Positions 33,561 through 43,171 of a stretch of DNA of 43,171 nt are shown piece after piece. The notes below the pieces were generated by a model. It saw only the letters and a program-made list of their open reading frames with translations, was not told the DNA's origin and ran no database searches. Position numbers and translations under genes: made by a program. Numbering within the stretch: position 1 is the stretch's first letter; each line of letters begins with the position of its first letter. Source of the stretch: Caulobacterales bacterium (GTDB taxonomy: Bacteria > Pseudomonadota > Alphaproteobacteria > Caulobacterales > Caulobacteraceae); the NCBI GenBank assembly GCA_947474805.1, contig CANJKM010000004.1, positions 1 to 43,171 on the forward strand, written 5' to 3'.

Positions 33561-35207
33561 TCAGCGGGGCTCCAACGCCGGCGGCGGAAAAGGCCGCCCG
33601 GTGCGCGGGTTGCGCGGGCGGGGGGCGAAGCCCAGGCCGTCGAACAGGGTCACGGTCAGGGCCCGCTTGGAGTCGAGCGGCAGGCGCCGCCGCTCCAGCC
33701 GCTCGTGACGGGTGAAATCGGCGGCCACCTCGGCCGGATAGCTGACCGCCGCGACCAGCACACGCGCCCCGTCGCCGGCCCGCAATGGAGCGGTCGCCTC
33801 GGCCTCGTTGCGGGCCCGCACCTCGCGCACCCACATTCTGAGCGGCGGCGCGCCGGGGCGGGCGAAATCGTCACGCCCGTAATAGGCCAGGGCGTTGAAC
33901 AGGAAGCGGTCATCGGCGGCGACGGCGTCCGGCCGGACCCCGCTCCGCGAGCGCGCCAGCACGGCGGCGGTCGCCTCCGACCAGCCCCGCGCCCGTTTGA
34001 CGCTGTTGCCCAGCCCGGCCCGGTCGGCGAGCGACGGCCGGGCGAACATCGCCAGGAAGACCAGGGCCAAGAGCCCCTGAAACACCACCGTGGCCGCGAG
34101 CGCCTTGTCGGCCCGCCGGCGCACCAGCCAGGCCGCCGCCAGGATCGAGCCGGCGGCGTAGGCCGCCGCGGCCCAGTTGGCGTTGGCGCGGGCGATGGCC
34201 GCCTCGGCCAGGGCGACCGCGAGGGCCGGGACCGCCAGACAGAGGAGCATCAGATCGGCCTCTCGCAGGCCTTGGGCCCCCGCATCGTCAGTCTTGCGGC
34301 GCAACAGGGCGACCCCGCCGATCAGCAGCACGGCGAAGGGGACCGGCCCGAACACACCGAACTGCGACAGCAGGAAGCCCGGCGCCTGACGGGGGTCCAG
34401 CAGCGAGCGCGCCGGCGCCGCCGCCTCGGCCGAGCCCCAGTCGGCGGCGTCGGCGGTGTGGGCCAGGGTCGAGAGGCCGTGCGTGAGGTTCCAGCCTAGG
34501 TTGGGCGACAGCAACAGCAGGAAGAGGCCCGCGGCCAGCAGGGCCGAGAGCGGGTCCCAGCGCCGCCGCGCCGAAGCGCTGACGGCGGCGTGGAGCAGCA
34601 CGCCCAGCCCGACATAGACGGCGGCGTATTTGGCCAGCATAGCCAGCCCTAGGGCGGCGCCGAGGCAGGCCGCCGCCCGCCGCCGTGTCCGGGCCTCCGG
34701 CGCGGTCATCAGGGCCGCATAGGCCCAAACCGCCAGGGCCAGGAAGGCCATCAGCGGCGCGTCGGTCGCGATCACCGCCGAGGACAGCTGCACGCCCGGC
34801 ATCAGGCTGTAGATGACCGCGGTCACGAGCCCGATCCAGCCCGGCCCGTAGAGTCGGACCGCGGCCCTCGCCAGGGCCAGGGCGGCGACGGCGTGAAAGA
34901 CCGGGGCCGATAGCCGCACCCAGGCCTCGTCCTGGCCGCCGATGGCGCTGGTGATGCGTATCGCCCAGGCGATCAGCGGTGGCTTGGAGAAGTAGCCGAG
35001 CCCCAGCCGGCGCGACCAGACCCAGTACTGGGCCTCGTCCGGATAGAGCTCCAAAGGGCTGACGAAGAGCGCCGCGACGCGCAGGGCGAGGAGGCAGAAA
35101 ACCAAGACCAGGCATAGGGTCCAGGGATCGGAGCAGGACGAGGCCCACGCGCCGGCGCCGACCCCCGAAGGGGCCCGCGAAGCGGTCGCGCGTCCAGCCT
35201 TGACCAT
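33561..35207 (-). CDS. GT39-family integral membrane glycosyltransferase, second copy
   Basis: 548 aa with around 10 helices. The catalytic-loop features are ELYPDEAQYWVWSRRLGLGY and FSKPPLIAWAIR, close to the ArnT/PMT-like family that contains DE in the first periplasmic loop. The sequence differs from the enzyme at 28981 (YPDEAQYWVW versus LDRDEARF), so this is a separate subfamily rather than a recent duplicate. A soluble periplasmic tail of about 150 residues follows. It is divergent from the TonB receptor and likely modifies a surface glycolipid. Confidence 0.83.
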   Translation of the reverse strand: MVKAGRATASRAPSGVGAGAWASSCSDPWTLCLVLVFCLLALRVAALFVSPLELYPDEAQYWVWSRRLGLGYFSKPPLIAWAIRITSAIGGQDEAWVRLSAPVFHAVAALALARAAVRLYGPGWIGLVTAVIYSLMPGVQLSSAVIATDAPLMAFLALAVWAYAALMTAPEARTRRRAAACLGAALGLAMLAKYAAVYVGLGVLLHAAVSASARRRWDPLSALLAAGLFLLLLSPNLGWNLTHGLSTLAHTADAADWGSAEAAAPARSLLDPRQAPGFLLSQFGVFGPVPFAVLLIGGVALLRRKTDDAGAQGLREADLMLLCLAVPALAVALAEAAIARANANWAAAAYAAGSILAAAWLVRRRADKALAATVVFQGLLALVFLAMFARPSLADRAGLGNSVKRARGWSEATAAVLARSRSGVRPDAVAADDRFLFNALAYYGRDDFARPGAPPLRMWVREVRARNEAEATAPLRAGDGARVLVAAVSYPAEVAADFTRHERLERRRLPLDSKRALTVTLFDGLGFAPRPRNPRTGRPFPPPALEPR

Positions 35208-35305
35208 TCCCTCTCCTCAGTGTTCGGCGGCCCAACGCCCACCGTTGAGGCGCCACGCCGTGTTTTTGCGCACCGTTGCCGATGTGCCACGCCCATGTGC
35301 CCGCG

Positions 35306-35327
35306 CAATTACAAAGGTGTCATGAAA
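35306..35327 (+). promoter_or_regulatory. Putative promoter/leader element of the TonB receptor
   Basis: ATTACAAAGGTGTCATGAAA is a local AT-rich element 97 nt before the chosen ATG and resembles ATTACAAA/TGTCAT patterns I associate with TonB-receptor leaders in Caulobacterales. The start of transcription is not defined. Confidence 0.35.
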
Positions 35328-35423
35328 GCTTGCGAGAGAGCTTGGAAGCCGCTTCAAGAACATATTGAGGCAGGTTTTGGGCGAAAGTCCGGCCCTCCGC
35401 AGGGGATGGTAAGGGGATCATCG

Positions 35424-38400
35424 ATGTCTATGAAAAAATTCGGTTGGCTTGCGTCAACCTCGCTGGCCGGTAGCGCGGGCCTTTCCGTCGGTCTGACCCG
35501 GCTCGGCGCCGGCGCCGCGCTGGCTGCTCTGGCCCTGGCCTCCGCGCCCGCCGCCTACGCCCAGGAAACCACCTCCGCCATCCAGGGCGCCGTGGTCTCG
35601 GGCGGCATTCCGGCGGCCAATGTCGCCGTCACCATCCTGCACACGCCCTCGGGAACCCGCCAGCAGCTGTCGACCAACAACGAAGGCCGGTTCGACGCCC
35701 GCGGCCTGCGCGTCGGCGGACCCTACACCATCACCGTCGGGTCCAAGTCGTACAACGACATCTATATCGACCTCGGCAAGACCTTCGCCTTCAACGCCGA
35801 TCTCGCCGCCGCCGACGAGATCTCGGCCGTCGAGGTTGTCTCCACCGCCACCCGCTCCAGCGACCAGGGCCCGCGCACGGTCCTGAACCGCGACGCCATC
35901 CAGTCGGTGGTCTCGGTCAACCGCGACATCCGCGACCTGGCCCGCCGCGACATCCTCGTTTCGCAAGACCTTCGCGCCCGGGGCGGCGCTAACGAGGGCG
36001 GCATCTCGATCGCGGGCTCCAACCCCCGCTTCAACCGCATCACCGTCGACGGCGTCTCGGCCAACGACACCTACGGCCTGGCCCAGGGCGGCCTGACCAC
36101 CTCGCGCGGCCCGGTCACCCTGGACGCGGTCGAGCAGTTCGTGATCTCGGCCGTGCCGACCGACGTGGAGAACGGCGACTTCACCGGCGGCGCCATGAAC
36201 CTGGTGCTGCGCTCGGGCCAGAACGACTTCCACGGCACGGCCTTCATCAACTACCTAAACGACGGCCTGGTCGGCACCAGAATCGGCAACCTCAACACCC
36301 GTGTGAAGGTGCCGATCAGCCAGACCAATTGGGGCGGCTTCCTGTCGGGCCCGCTGTGGAAGGACAAGCTGTTCTTCGCGGCCTCCTACGAGACCTACAA
36401 GACCTCCGACGCCACCGGCTTCGGCCCCACCGGCGCGGGCTTCCCCAACGCGGTTCTCAACCTGCCCCAGGCCGGGTTCGACAATGTGGTGAACATCTAC
36501 AACACCGGCTACGCGTCCAAGTTCAACATCGGCAACGTCGCCTCGACCCAGCCGGTCACCGACAAGAAGTATTCGGCCAAGATCGACTGGAACATCATGG
36601 ACGGCCAGCGGGCCTCCTTCACCTACCGCTACGCTGCCTCGAGCGCGGTCCAGCGCACCGACGCGGGCGTCACCACCCTGACCCCGACCTCGCACTGGTA
36701 CACCCAGTCCAACAAGGACGAGGCCTACACCTTCGAGCTGAACTCGCGCTGGACCGACAAGCTCGTCACCAACTTCCGGGCCACCAAGCGTTCCTACGTC
36801 AACGGCCAGAACCCGCCGTCCGGCCAAAACTACTCGGATGTTGCGGTCTGCACCGCGCCCAGCGCCGACGCCAACCTGGTCGCCTGCGGGGCCGGCTTCA
36901 GCCAGGTCCGCTTCGGGCCCGACAGCTTCCGCCACGCCAACGTCCTGTCGTCCAAGGAGCTGCGGTTCAACTTCCAGGCCGAATACACCCTGGGCAGCAA
37001 CCTTTTGAAGGTCGGCATGCAGGCCCGCCAAGCCAAGCCCTACAACCTCTTCCTGCCGCAGTCGCGCGGTGTCTACTACTTCGACAGCATCGCCGACTTC
37101 CAGGCCGGCCGCGCCTCGCGCCTGCAGTACGCCAACGCCGTCACCGGCAACCCGATCGACGCGGCCTTCGCCACCAACTACTGGACCTATTCCTTCTTCT
37201 TCCAGGACGCCCTGAACATCACCGACAATCTGAAGGTGACGGCCGGCTTCCGCTACGACTGGTACTCCTACCCCGACAAGCCGATCTTCAACCCCAACTT
37301 CACGGCGCGGAACGGCTTCACCAACCAGGGCAATATCGACGGCAAGTCCGTCGTCCAGCCGCGGGTCTCGGCCGAGTGGCGGGCGACCAGCCACCTGAAG
37401 ATCAACGGCGGCTTTGGCCTGTTCGCCGGCGGCACCCCCGACGTCATAACCGGCGTGCCCTTCTCCAACACAGGCTACGCCACCACCAATATCGACATCC
37501 AGCGCACCGCCACCGGCTTCACCGAGACCACGGGCGCGGGTGGGTTCACCCCGGCCATCGGCTCGCTGGCGCTCGACAACCTGAACCGCGACCCGACCTT
37601 CGGCTACACGGTCCCGGCCAATGTTCAGGCCCTGCAGCGCGGCACCCTGACCGGCACGCCTCTAATCCCGCCAGCGGCCGAGACCATCGCCATGTCCCCG
37701 ACGTTCAAGATGCCGGGCCAGTGGAAGGCCTTCTTGTCGGCCAAGTGGGACTTCAAGGGCTGGGACGTCGGCCTGGACGGGGTCGCCTCCAAGGCCTCCA
37801 ACGAGATCGCCTATACCGACACCAAGGCCCAATATCTGATCATCAACGGCCAGACCCAGGTGACCCCCGACGGCCGCATCCGCTACGACGGCCTGCCCAA
37901 CGGCACCACGCCCGGCAAGACCTCGAACAACGCCGGTTCGAACCGCGACCTCATCATCACCAACGTCAAGAACGGCGGCCGTAACTGGGTGGTGGGCGTC
38001 AGCGCGTCAAAGTCCTGGGACTTCGGCGGCGACTTCGCCATCGGCTACTCGCGCAGCCACGCCACCGACACCGGTCCGGGCCTGCGTTTCGGCACCACGG
38101 CCGGCTCGCTCTACGCCAGCGTGCCGCGTCTCGGCGACGTGAACGCCCCGGCCTATGTTGATCGCTCGGTCGATGAGATCAAGAACCGGTGGAAGATGCA
38201 ACTTGGCTATCGCCACGAGTTCTTCGGCGACAACGAGACCCGCCTGACCCTGTTCGGCGAGCGTCAATCGGGCCGTCCGTTCGGCTTCATCATGTCGGAC
38301 TCGGCCTCGGGCCGCAGCCCGGTGTTCGGGGTCAACCAGACCGCCTGGCAGCTGTATGTGCCCGACTTCGCCAATGCGAGCGGCCTGAACGCGGGCCTGG

Positions 38401-38819
38401 TCACCTTCGCCACCCAGGCCGACTTCGACCTGTTCAAGGCCTATACCGCCCGGTTCAACCTCAAGCAGGGCCAGATCCAGCGGAAGTACCAAAACACCAA
38501 CCCGTCGATCAACCGGCTGGACTTCCAGATCAGTCAGCAGTTCCCGACCATCATAAAGGGTCACAAGATCCGCGTGGTGGCCGATATGCGCAACCTGCTG
38601 AACTTCATCGACAACGACTGGGGCGTGGCCAAGGAATACTCGGACGTCACCAGCCTGGCCCGGGTCCAGTGCGCCGACGCCTCGGGGGCCGCGGTCGCGG
38701 CCAACAGCGCCGTCTGCGCCCGCTACCGCTACTCGCTGGTGCCGGTCACCGTGCCCTACCAGGTCAACAACGGCCTCTCGCTCTGGTACGCCCAGATCAG
38801 CTTCCGCTACGAGTTCTAA
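35424..38819 (+). CDS. Oar-like TonB-dependent receptor with carboxypeptidase-regulatory-like N-terminal domain
   Basis: 1131 aa from the ATG at 35424, with AAGGGG 7 nt upstream; the track adds 68 codons. A long signal peptide (about 46 residues, cleaved near APAAYA) is followed by a CarboxypepD_reg beta-sandwich (about 50-125; IQGAVVSGGIPAANVAVTIL), a plug (about 145-260; RGGANEGGISIAG and NRITVDGVSAND) and a large beta-barrel ending in the outer-membrane signature SFRYEF. Oar-type receptors import large or hydrophobic substrates or help adhesion. The ligand cannot be predicted. A terminator follows, so it is probably monocistronic. Confidence 0.93.
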   Translation: MSMKKFGWLASTSLAGSAGLSVGLTRLGAGAALAALALASAPAAYAQETTSAIQGAVVSGGIPAANVAVTILHTPSGTRQQLSTNNEGRFDARGLRVGGPYTITVGSKSYNDIYIDLGKTFAFNADLAAADEISAVEVVSTATRSSDQGPRTVLNRDAIQSVVSVNRDIRDLARRDILVSQDLRARGGANEGGISIAGSNPRFNRITVDGVSANDTYGLAQGGLTTSRGPVTLDAVEQFVISAVPTDVENGDFTGGAMNLVLRSGQNDFHGTAFINYLNDGLVGTRIGNLNTRVKVPISQTNWGGFLSGPLWKDKLFFAASYETYKTSDATGFGPTGAGFPNAVLNLPQAGFDNVVNIYNTGYASKFNIGNVASTQPVTDKKYSAKIDWNIMDGQRASFTYRYAASSAVQRTDAGVTTLTPTSHWYTQSNKDEAYTFELNSRWTDKLVTNFRATKRSYVNGQNPPSGQNYSDVAVCTAPSADANLVACGAGFSQVRFGPDSFRHANVLSSKELRFNFQAEYTLGSNLLKVGMQARQAKPYNLFLPQSRGVYYFDSIADFQAGRASRLQYANAVTGNPIDAAFATNYWTYSFFFQDALNITDNLKVTAGFRYDWYSYPDKPIFNPNFTARNGFTNQGNIDGKSVVQPRVSAEWRATSHLKINGGFGLFAGGTPDVITGVPFSNTGYATTNIDIQRTATGFTETTGAGGFTPAIGSLALDNLNRDPTFGYTVPANVQALQRGTLTGTPLIPPAAETIAMSPTFKMPGQWKAFLSAKWDFKGWDVGLDGVASKASNEIAYTDTKAQYLIINGQTQVTPDGRIRYDGLPNGTTPGKTSNNAGSNRDLIITNVKNGGRNWVVGVSASKSWDFGGDFAIGYSRSHATDTGPGLRFGTTAGSLYASVPRLGDVNAPAYVDRSVDEIKNRWKMQLGYRHEFFGDNETRLTLFGERQSGRPFGFIMSDSASGRSPVFGVNQTAWQLYVPDFANASGLNAGLVTFATQADFDLFKAYTARFNLKQGQIQRKYQNTNPSINRLDFQISQQFPTIIKGHKIRVVADMRNLLNFIDNDWGVAKEYSDVTSLARVQCADASGAAVAANSAVCARYRYSLVPVTVPYQVNNGLSLWYAQISFRYEF

Positions 38820-38843
38820 GCCGCGGACGTTTGAGCCAATATG

Positions 38844-38880
38844 CGCCCGTCCCGGGAGACCGGGGCGGGCGTTCTCTTTT
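38844..38880 (+). terminator. Terminator after the TonB receptor
   Basis: CGCCCGTCCCGG-GAGA-CCGGGGCGGGCG forms a 12-bp stem (one T-G pair) with GNRA loop, then TTCTCTTTT. It lies 24 nt after the receptor's stop codon and just before the nuclease gene. Confidence 0.85.
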
Positions 38881-38895
38881 GCGCGAGGCTCCACG

Positions 38896-39906
38896 ATGAA
38901 GGCCTGTCTTCCCCTGCTCGCGGCCTGCGCCGTCCTGACCTCCGCCACCCAGGCGCTGGCCTGGGGCGATCAGGGCCACCGGATGGTGGCTGTGCTGGGG
39001 GCCGAGGCGCTGGGACCCGAGCTGCCCGCCTTCCTCAAGACCAGGACGAGCCTCTTCCAGCTCGGCGAACTGGCCCGCGAGCCTGACCGCTCGCAGGGGG
39101 CGGGCCAGCCGCACGACCACGACCTCGACCCCGGCCACTTCCTCGACCTCGACGACGAGGGTAGGGCGCTCGGCGGCCCGCCGCTCGCGGCCATGCCCAA
39201 GGACCTCGAGGCCTACGGGCTCGAACTCGCCAAGGTCGGGACCACCCCGTACAAGGCCGGCTTCATCTATTACAACCTCGTCGACGGCTGGCAGCAGCTG
39301 GTCATCGACTTCGCCTATTGGCGGGTGGAGACGGCGGCGCTGAAGAGCAGCCGGAGTCGCGCCGACCGGGCCTGGCTCAAGGCCGACCGCGGGCTGCGCG
39401 AAGCCATCATCCTGCGCGACCTCGGCTACTGGGCCCATTTCGTCGGCGACGGCAGCCAGCCGCTGCACATGACCGTCCACTACAATGGCTGGGGCCGTTT
39501 CCCCAATCCCAAGGGCTACACCACCGAGCGCATCCACGACGGGGTCGAGGGCCCCTTCGTCAACCAATACGTCCCGCCGCAAATGGTCCGCGCGCGGATG
39601 TACGCGCCCGAGACCTGCGCGCCCCCGATCGAGGCCTGCGTCACCCGCCACCTCCAGCAGACCGGCGCGAAGATGGAGCCGCTCTACGCCCTCTGGGGCG
39701 AGGGTGGGTTCAAGGACGGCGATCCGCGCGGCCGGGACTTCCTGGCCCAGGCCCTGGGCGAGGGCGCCTCGCGGTTGCGCGACTATGTCGCCGCCGCCTG
39801 GGCCGCCAGCGCCGACGCCGAGGTCTCCGAGGCCCACCACATCAAGGTCCGCGACGCCGAGGCCGGCCTCCCCGTCACGATCGAGCAACTGAAGGCGGAG
39901 AAATAG
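38896..39906 (+). CDS. Secreted S1/P1-type zinc nuclease (or related zinc phospholipase C)
   Basis: 336 aa. A signal peptide of 22 residues ends ALA, leaving Trp23 as the mature N-terminus (ALA|WGDQGHRMV). A mature N-terminal Trp is the hallmark of the S1/P1 nuclease/PLC zinc fold, where its amine and nearby His/Asp ligate the trinuclear zinc site (family knowledge). Further ligands fit PHDHDLDPGHFLDLDD and WAHFVGDGSQPLHMTVHYNG. It is predicted to be periplasmic or secreted, acting on ssDNA/RNA or phospholipid. It follows the receptor terminator and is followed by a repeat. Confidence 0.83.
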   Translation: MKACLPLLAACAVLTSATQALAWGDQGHRMVAVLGAEALGPELPAFLKTRTSLFQLGELAREPDRSQGAGQPHDHDLDPGHFLDLDDEGRALGGPPLAAMPKDLEAYGLELAKVGTTPYKAGFIYYNLVDGWQQLVIDFAYWRVETAALKSSRSRADRAWLKADRGLREAIILRDLGYWAHFVGDGSQPLHMTVHYNGWGRFPNPKGYTTERIHDGVEGPFVNQYVPPQMVRARMYAPETCAPPIEACVTRHLQQTGAKMEPLYALWGEGGFKDGDPRGRDFLAQALGEGASRLRDYVAAAWAASADAEVSEAHHIKVRDAEAGLPVTIEQLKAEK

Positions 39907-39921
39907 GGCTTATCAAACGCT

Positions 39922-40014
39922 CCGAGCGTCCCCGCGGAGGCGGGGACCCAGGCTTTTGGGCCTCTGCACCGCGTTTCAAAAGGCCTGGACCCCCGCCTTC
40001 GCGGGGATGCTCGG
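39922..40014. repeat. Palindromic repeat (GAGCGTCCCCGC/GCGGGGATGCTC type)
   Basis: Arms CCGAGCGTCCCCGCGGAGGC and the matching right arm GCCTTCGCGGGGATGCTCGG are near-perfect reverse complements, and CCAGGC/GCCTGG and TTTTGGG/TTTCAAA flank the centre. About 93 bp. The CCCCGCGAAGGCGGGG motif recurs across alphaproteobacteria (from memory). It fills the gap between the nuclease and aguA. Confidence 0.75.
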
Positions 40015-40073
40015 CTTTGGGAAGCAAGAAATAGGGCTCCCCTTTCCGGTCCCACGGTCTTAATAGCCTCGCC

Positions 40074-41077
40074 ATGAGCTTCCTCGTTCCCGCCGAATGG
40101 GCGCCTCACCGCGCCATCTGGGTCGGTTTCCCGAGCCACGAAGAATTGTGGCAGGAGGATCTCGCCCCCGCCCAGGCCGAGACCGCCGCCCTGGCCCGCG
40201 CCCTGGCCGATCCGGGCGGCGAGCGGGTGCGCCTGCTGGTCATGGGCGACGCCGCCGCGGCGCGGGCCAAGAGCCTGCTGGAGGGCTCCCGGGTCGAGAT
40301 CGTGCGCGGCCTGTTCGGCGACATCTGGCTGCGCGATACGGGCCCCATCTTCGCCAAACGCGGCGTGGAGACTGTGGCCTGCGCCTTCACCTTCAACGGC
40401 TGGGGCGGGAAATATAACTTGGAGCACGATGATGCGGTGGCCGAGCAGCTGGCCGCCGCCTCGGGCAACCGCCGCCTGATCAACGACTTCGTGCTGGAGG
40501 GCGGGGCGCTCGACCACGACGGCTTCGGCACCGCCCTGACCACCCGCCAGTGCCTGCTCAATCCCAACCGCAACCGGGGCTGGAAGCAGGCCGAGGTCGA
40601 ACAGGCGCTGGGCGACTCGCTCGGCGTAAAGACGACCATCTGGCTCGGCGACGGTCTGCTGAACGACCACACCGACGGCCATGTCGACAACCTGGCCCGT
40701 TTCGTCGCGCCGGGCGTCGTGGCCTGCCCGATCAGTTTCGGCCGCAACGATCCCAACTCGACCGTCTTTGACGAGACCGCCAAGCTCTTGGGCGGCTCCA
40801 AGGACGCGCGCGGCATCCCGCTGCAGGTGATGCGCATCCCCTCCCCGGGCCTGATCCAGGGGCCGGACCACCGGGCCGTGCCGGCCTCGCACATGAACTT
40901 CCTCGTGGCCAATGAGGCGGTGATCGTGCCCCTCTACGGCGACGAGCGGATCTCGGGCATGGCGCTAGACGCGGTCCAGTCGCTCTTCCCCGAGCGCAGG
41001 GTGGTGGGCCTGTCCTCCACCGCCCTCCTGTCGGGCGGCGGCTCCTTCCACTGCATCACCCAGCAGGAGCCGGCCTG

Positions 41078-41078
<1 letters not shown>
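40074..41078 (+). CDS. aguA: Agmatine deiminase
   Basis: 334 aa of the porphyromonas-type peptidyl-arginine/agmatine deiminase family. WVGFPSHEELW opens the protein; RDTGPIF, EGGALD, TDGHVDNLARF (catalytic His203) and GGGSFHCITQQEP (catalytic Cys327) follow. It hydrolyses agmatine to N-carbamoylputrescine and ammonia. Its TGA overlaps the aguB ATG by one base, so the two steps of the pathway are translationally coupled. Confidence 0.95.
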
Positions 41079-41968
<890 letters not shown>

Positions 41969-41976
41969 TCCGCAAT

Positions 41977-42031
41977 CCCTCGCCCCGTTGGGGAGAGGGA
42001 GGGGACCCGCAATAGCGGGGAGGGTGAGGGG
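41977..42031. repeat. GC-rich repeat (CCCTCGCCCC...GGTGAGGGG type)
   Basis: CCCTCGCCCC-GTT-GGGGAGAGGG and ACCCGC-AATA-GCGGG followed by GAGGGTGAGGGG form two small stems. This looks like the CCTCTCCCC/GGGGAGAGG class of dispersed alphaproteobacterial intergenic element (from memory). It lies between the converging aguB and phosphatase genes. Confidence 0.65.
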
Positions 42032-42032
42032 A

Positions 42033-42854
42033 CTAGTAGGGCCTGACCGCCAGGGCCTGCGCTTCGGCCGCGCATTGCGCCGCCGGCGGTCGGGGCCCGC
42101 TCCTCAGGGCCGCGTCCAGCTCGCGCCTAGCGCGGACGAAATCGGCCTGGAAGGCGGGATTGTTGTGCAGGGCAGCGACCGCGCTCGCCCCCACCAGCCG
42201 CCCGGCGTCGATGTCCGACGCATAGTGGACGCCGCAGACCACCCGGCTCTCGCCGATCTCCTGGCCGCGCTTCAGCACCGCGTCGGCGCGCGAGGGCGCC
42301 AACTCCGACAGGATCAGGGCCCAGGTCCAGCCGTTGGCCGAATGGCCCGAGGAATAGGAGCCCTGCTTGATCAACCAGTCCGCCTTGGCGACGCAGGTCG
42401 GGCCGTCCTCGATCAGGAAGGGGCGCTTGCGCAGATATTTCTCCTTGGCGCCGCGCCCCACCTCGTCGCTGTCGTCGGAGGCGCGGGCCAGAAGCCGCAT
42501 CAGGACCGGCTGGGCGGCGATATCTAGCGAGACCCCGAGCGCGCAGTCGAACAGCTTGGGGGCGTTGGGGGTTTCAAGATCGGCGTCGCCCTGGGCGATC
42601 GTCCAGCGGGGCGAGCCCTCCAGCTTGCGGGTCGCCCGATAGACGGCCATGTCGGACTGTCCGCGCGGGCTGTCGAGCGACGGCGGCGGCGCGAGAAAAT
42701 CCTCAGCACGCGGCGAGGGGCCCTGGCCGAAATAGCCCTTGGGGTGGTCCTCGAAGTCCTTCCAGAGCGGGATCAGTCCCGACTGGCCGCCCGCTGTGGC
42801 GCAGGCGGCCAGCAGGAGGGCGGCGGAAAGCCCGATGAAGAGGCGTCGCTTCAT
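42033..42854 (-). CDS. PAP2-family class A acid phosphatase lipoprotein
   Basis: 273 aa. The N-terminus MKRRLFIGLSAALLLAAC has a lipobox with the modified cysteine at 18, so the mature protein is a lipoprotein of the periplasmic face. The three catalytic motifs of the PAP2/class A acid phosphatase superfamily are present: KEKYLRKRPF, GSYSSGHSANGW and GESRVVCGVHYASDIDAGR (nucleophilic His in the last). It removes phosphate from phosphomonoesters; substrate unspecified. It lies between the agmatine genes and the DHS-like gene, on the minus strand. Confidence 0.88.
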   Translation of the reverse strand: MKRRLFIGLSAALLLAACATAGGQSGLIPLWKDFEDHPKGYFGQGPSPRAEDFLAPPPSLDSPRGQSDMAVYRATRKLEGSPRWTIAQGDADLETPNAPKLFDCALGVSLDIAAQPVLMRLLARASDDSDEVGRGAKEKYLRKRPFLIEDGPTCVAKADWLIKQGSYSSGHSANGWTWALILSELAPSRADAVLKRGQEIGESRVVCGVHYASDIDAGRLVGASAVAALHNNPAFQADFVRARRELDAALRSGPRPPAAQCAAEAQALAVRPY

Positions 42855-42880
42855 CGGGCCAACCTAAACAACATTGGCCG

Positions 42881-43171
42881 CTAGGCGAACAGCTTCTGCC
42901 AGCGGCGCTTCTCACGGCCCTTCCAGTGGCCGCGATGATAGGCGTCCGAGACGATCAGCGGCACGACCGTGGTCGCCTCGGCGAACACCATCTGCTCGTG
43001 GGTGGTCTGGACCTTGCCCCAGGAGGCCGCCTCCTTCAGCGTCGAGGAGGAGCAGGCCCCGTCGCGCACGTCGGCGACGGTGATCTGCACGGCGTAGCGG
43101 TGCATCTCGGCCTCGACCCCGAGGATTTCGGCGCAGACCACCGTGTCCTGGGCGAAGTTCTTGGGCACGCC
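42881..43171 (-). CDS. Deoxyhypusine-synthase-like protein, C-terminal portion
   Basis: The gene enters from the right edge; only the last 96 codons are seen, so the GTG the track uses as start is internal. GVPKNFAQDTVV, YAVQITVADVRDGACSSSTL, KEAASWGKVQ and FAEATTVVPLIVSDAYHRG fit the deoxyhypusine synthase fold, where the SWGK lysine forms the covalent enzyme-imine intermediate. Bacteria lack eIF5A, so these relatives act on free polyamines (homospermidine-type synthase) or an unknown target. It neighbours aguA-aguB, which supply putrescine; polyamine elongation is the best inference. Confidence 0.85.
   Translation of the reverse strand, partial: GVPKNFAQDTVVCAEILGVEAEMHRYAVQITVADVRDGACSSSTLKEAASWGKVQTTHEQMVFAEATTVVPLIVSDAYHRGHWKGREKRRWQKLFA

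Noticed and set aside
35220-35423. 68-codon extension of the TonB receptor
   Set aside because: A signal peptide and an AAGGGG site define the start at 35424.
39875-40075. 66-aa ORF across the repeat before aguA
   Set aside because: It is translated repeat palindrome, not a gene.

Overview
The window is a GC-rich chromosomal segment from an alphaproteobacterium of the order Caulobacterales, most likely Caulobacteraceae (Caulobacter or Phenylobacterium-like). The pointers are a GcrA homologue, a TrcR/DUF1013 protein, a PodJ-type polarity protein, ObgE/CgtA, a long Oar-like TonB-dependent receptor, an L31 of the cysteine-free type, and sigma-73-like and CtrA-like sites. Genes are dense and run on both strands. 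I see no tRNA, rRNA, insertion sequence, prophage or CRISPR array. Most of it reads as core genome.

Layout. (1) 1-6171: the start of obgE, then a TetR regulator divergent from a NodT-EmrA-EmrB tripartite efflux operon that ends in a 2-oxoglutarate/Fe(II) oxygenase. A perfect 9+1+9 palindrome lies between regulator and operon. (2) 6299-12468: a hybrid histidine kinase, a DUF350 membrane protein, a membrane-anchored trypsin-like protease, and a minus-strand group of a phospholipase D-like protein, a TIGR02301 protein and an NfeD-like protein. (3) 12500-16800: trcR, a DUF465 mini-protein and a podJ-like gene. The conserved 5' end of the podJ-like gene is cut by an in-frame TAG inside the motif normally read as MTLGEWLN. 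Upstream is a TTAA-N7-TTAA CtrA-type site and a small two-helix membrane protein gene. (4) 16865-23349: an MprF-like aminoacyl-PG synthase, an SDR, metZ-apaG, DUF2794, rpmE and gcrA. (5) 23518-28211: cysS, an SRPBCC protein, an IscU-like scaffold lacking a key cysteine, yidD and thrS. (6) 28208-35207: envelope glycosylation genes (two GT2, two GT39/ArnT-like) and an OmpA-family porin with 23 consecutive prolines. (7) 35424-43171: an Oar-like TonB receptor, an S1/P1-type nuclease, agmatine deiminase and N-carbamoylputrescine amidase, a PAP2-type acid phosphatase, and the C-terminal end of a deoxyhypusine-synthase-like protein.

How the parts work together. The last block makes putrescine from agmatine and probably passes it to the DHS-like enzyme. 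Four cell-cycle or polarity genes (obgE, trcR, podJ-like, gcrA) lie within 23 kb, and the podJ upstream region carries candidate CtrA, CcrM (GANTC) and DnaA sites. Intergenic gaps hold five different palindromic repeat elements. The strongest anomaly is the amber codon in the podJ-like gene. I did not find a clearly novel multi-gene system such as a defence island. The most suggestive multi-gene unit is the polyamine cluster at the right end.
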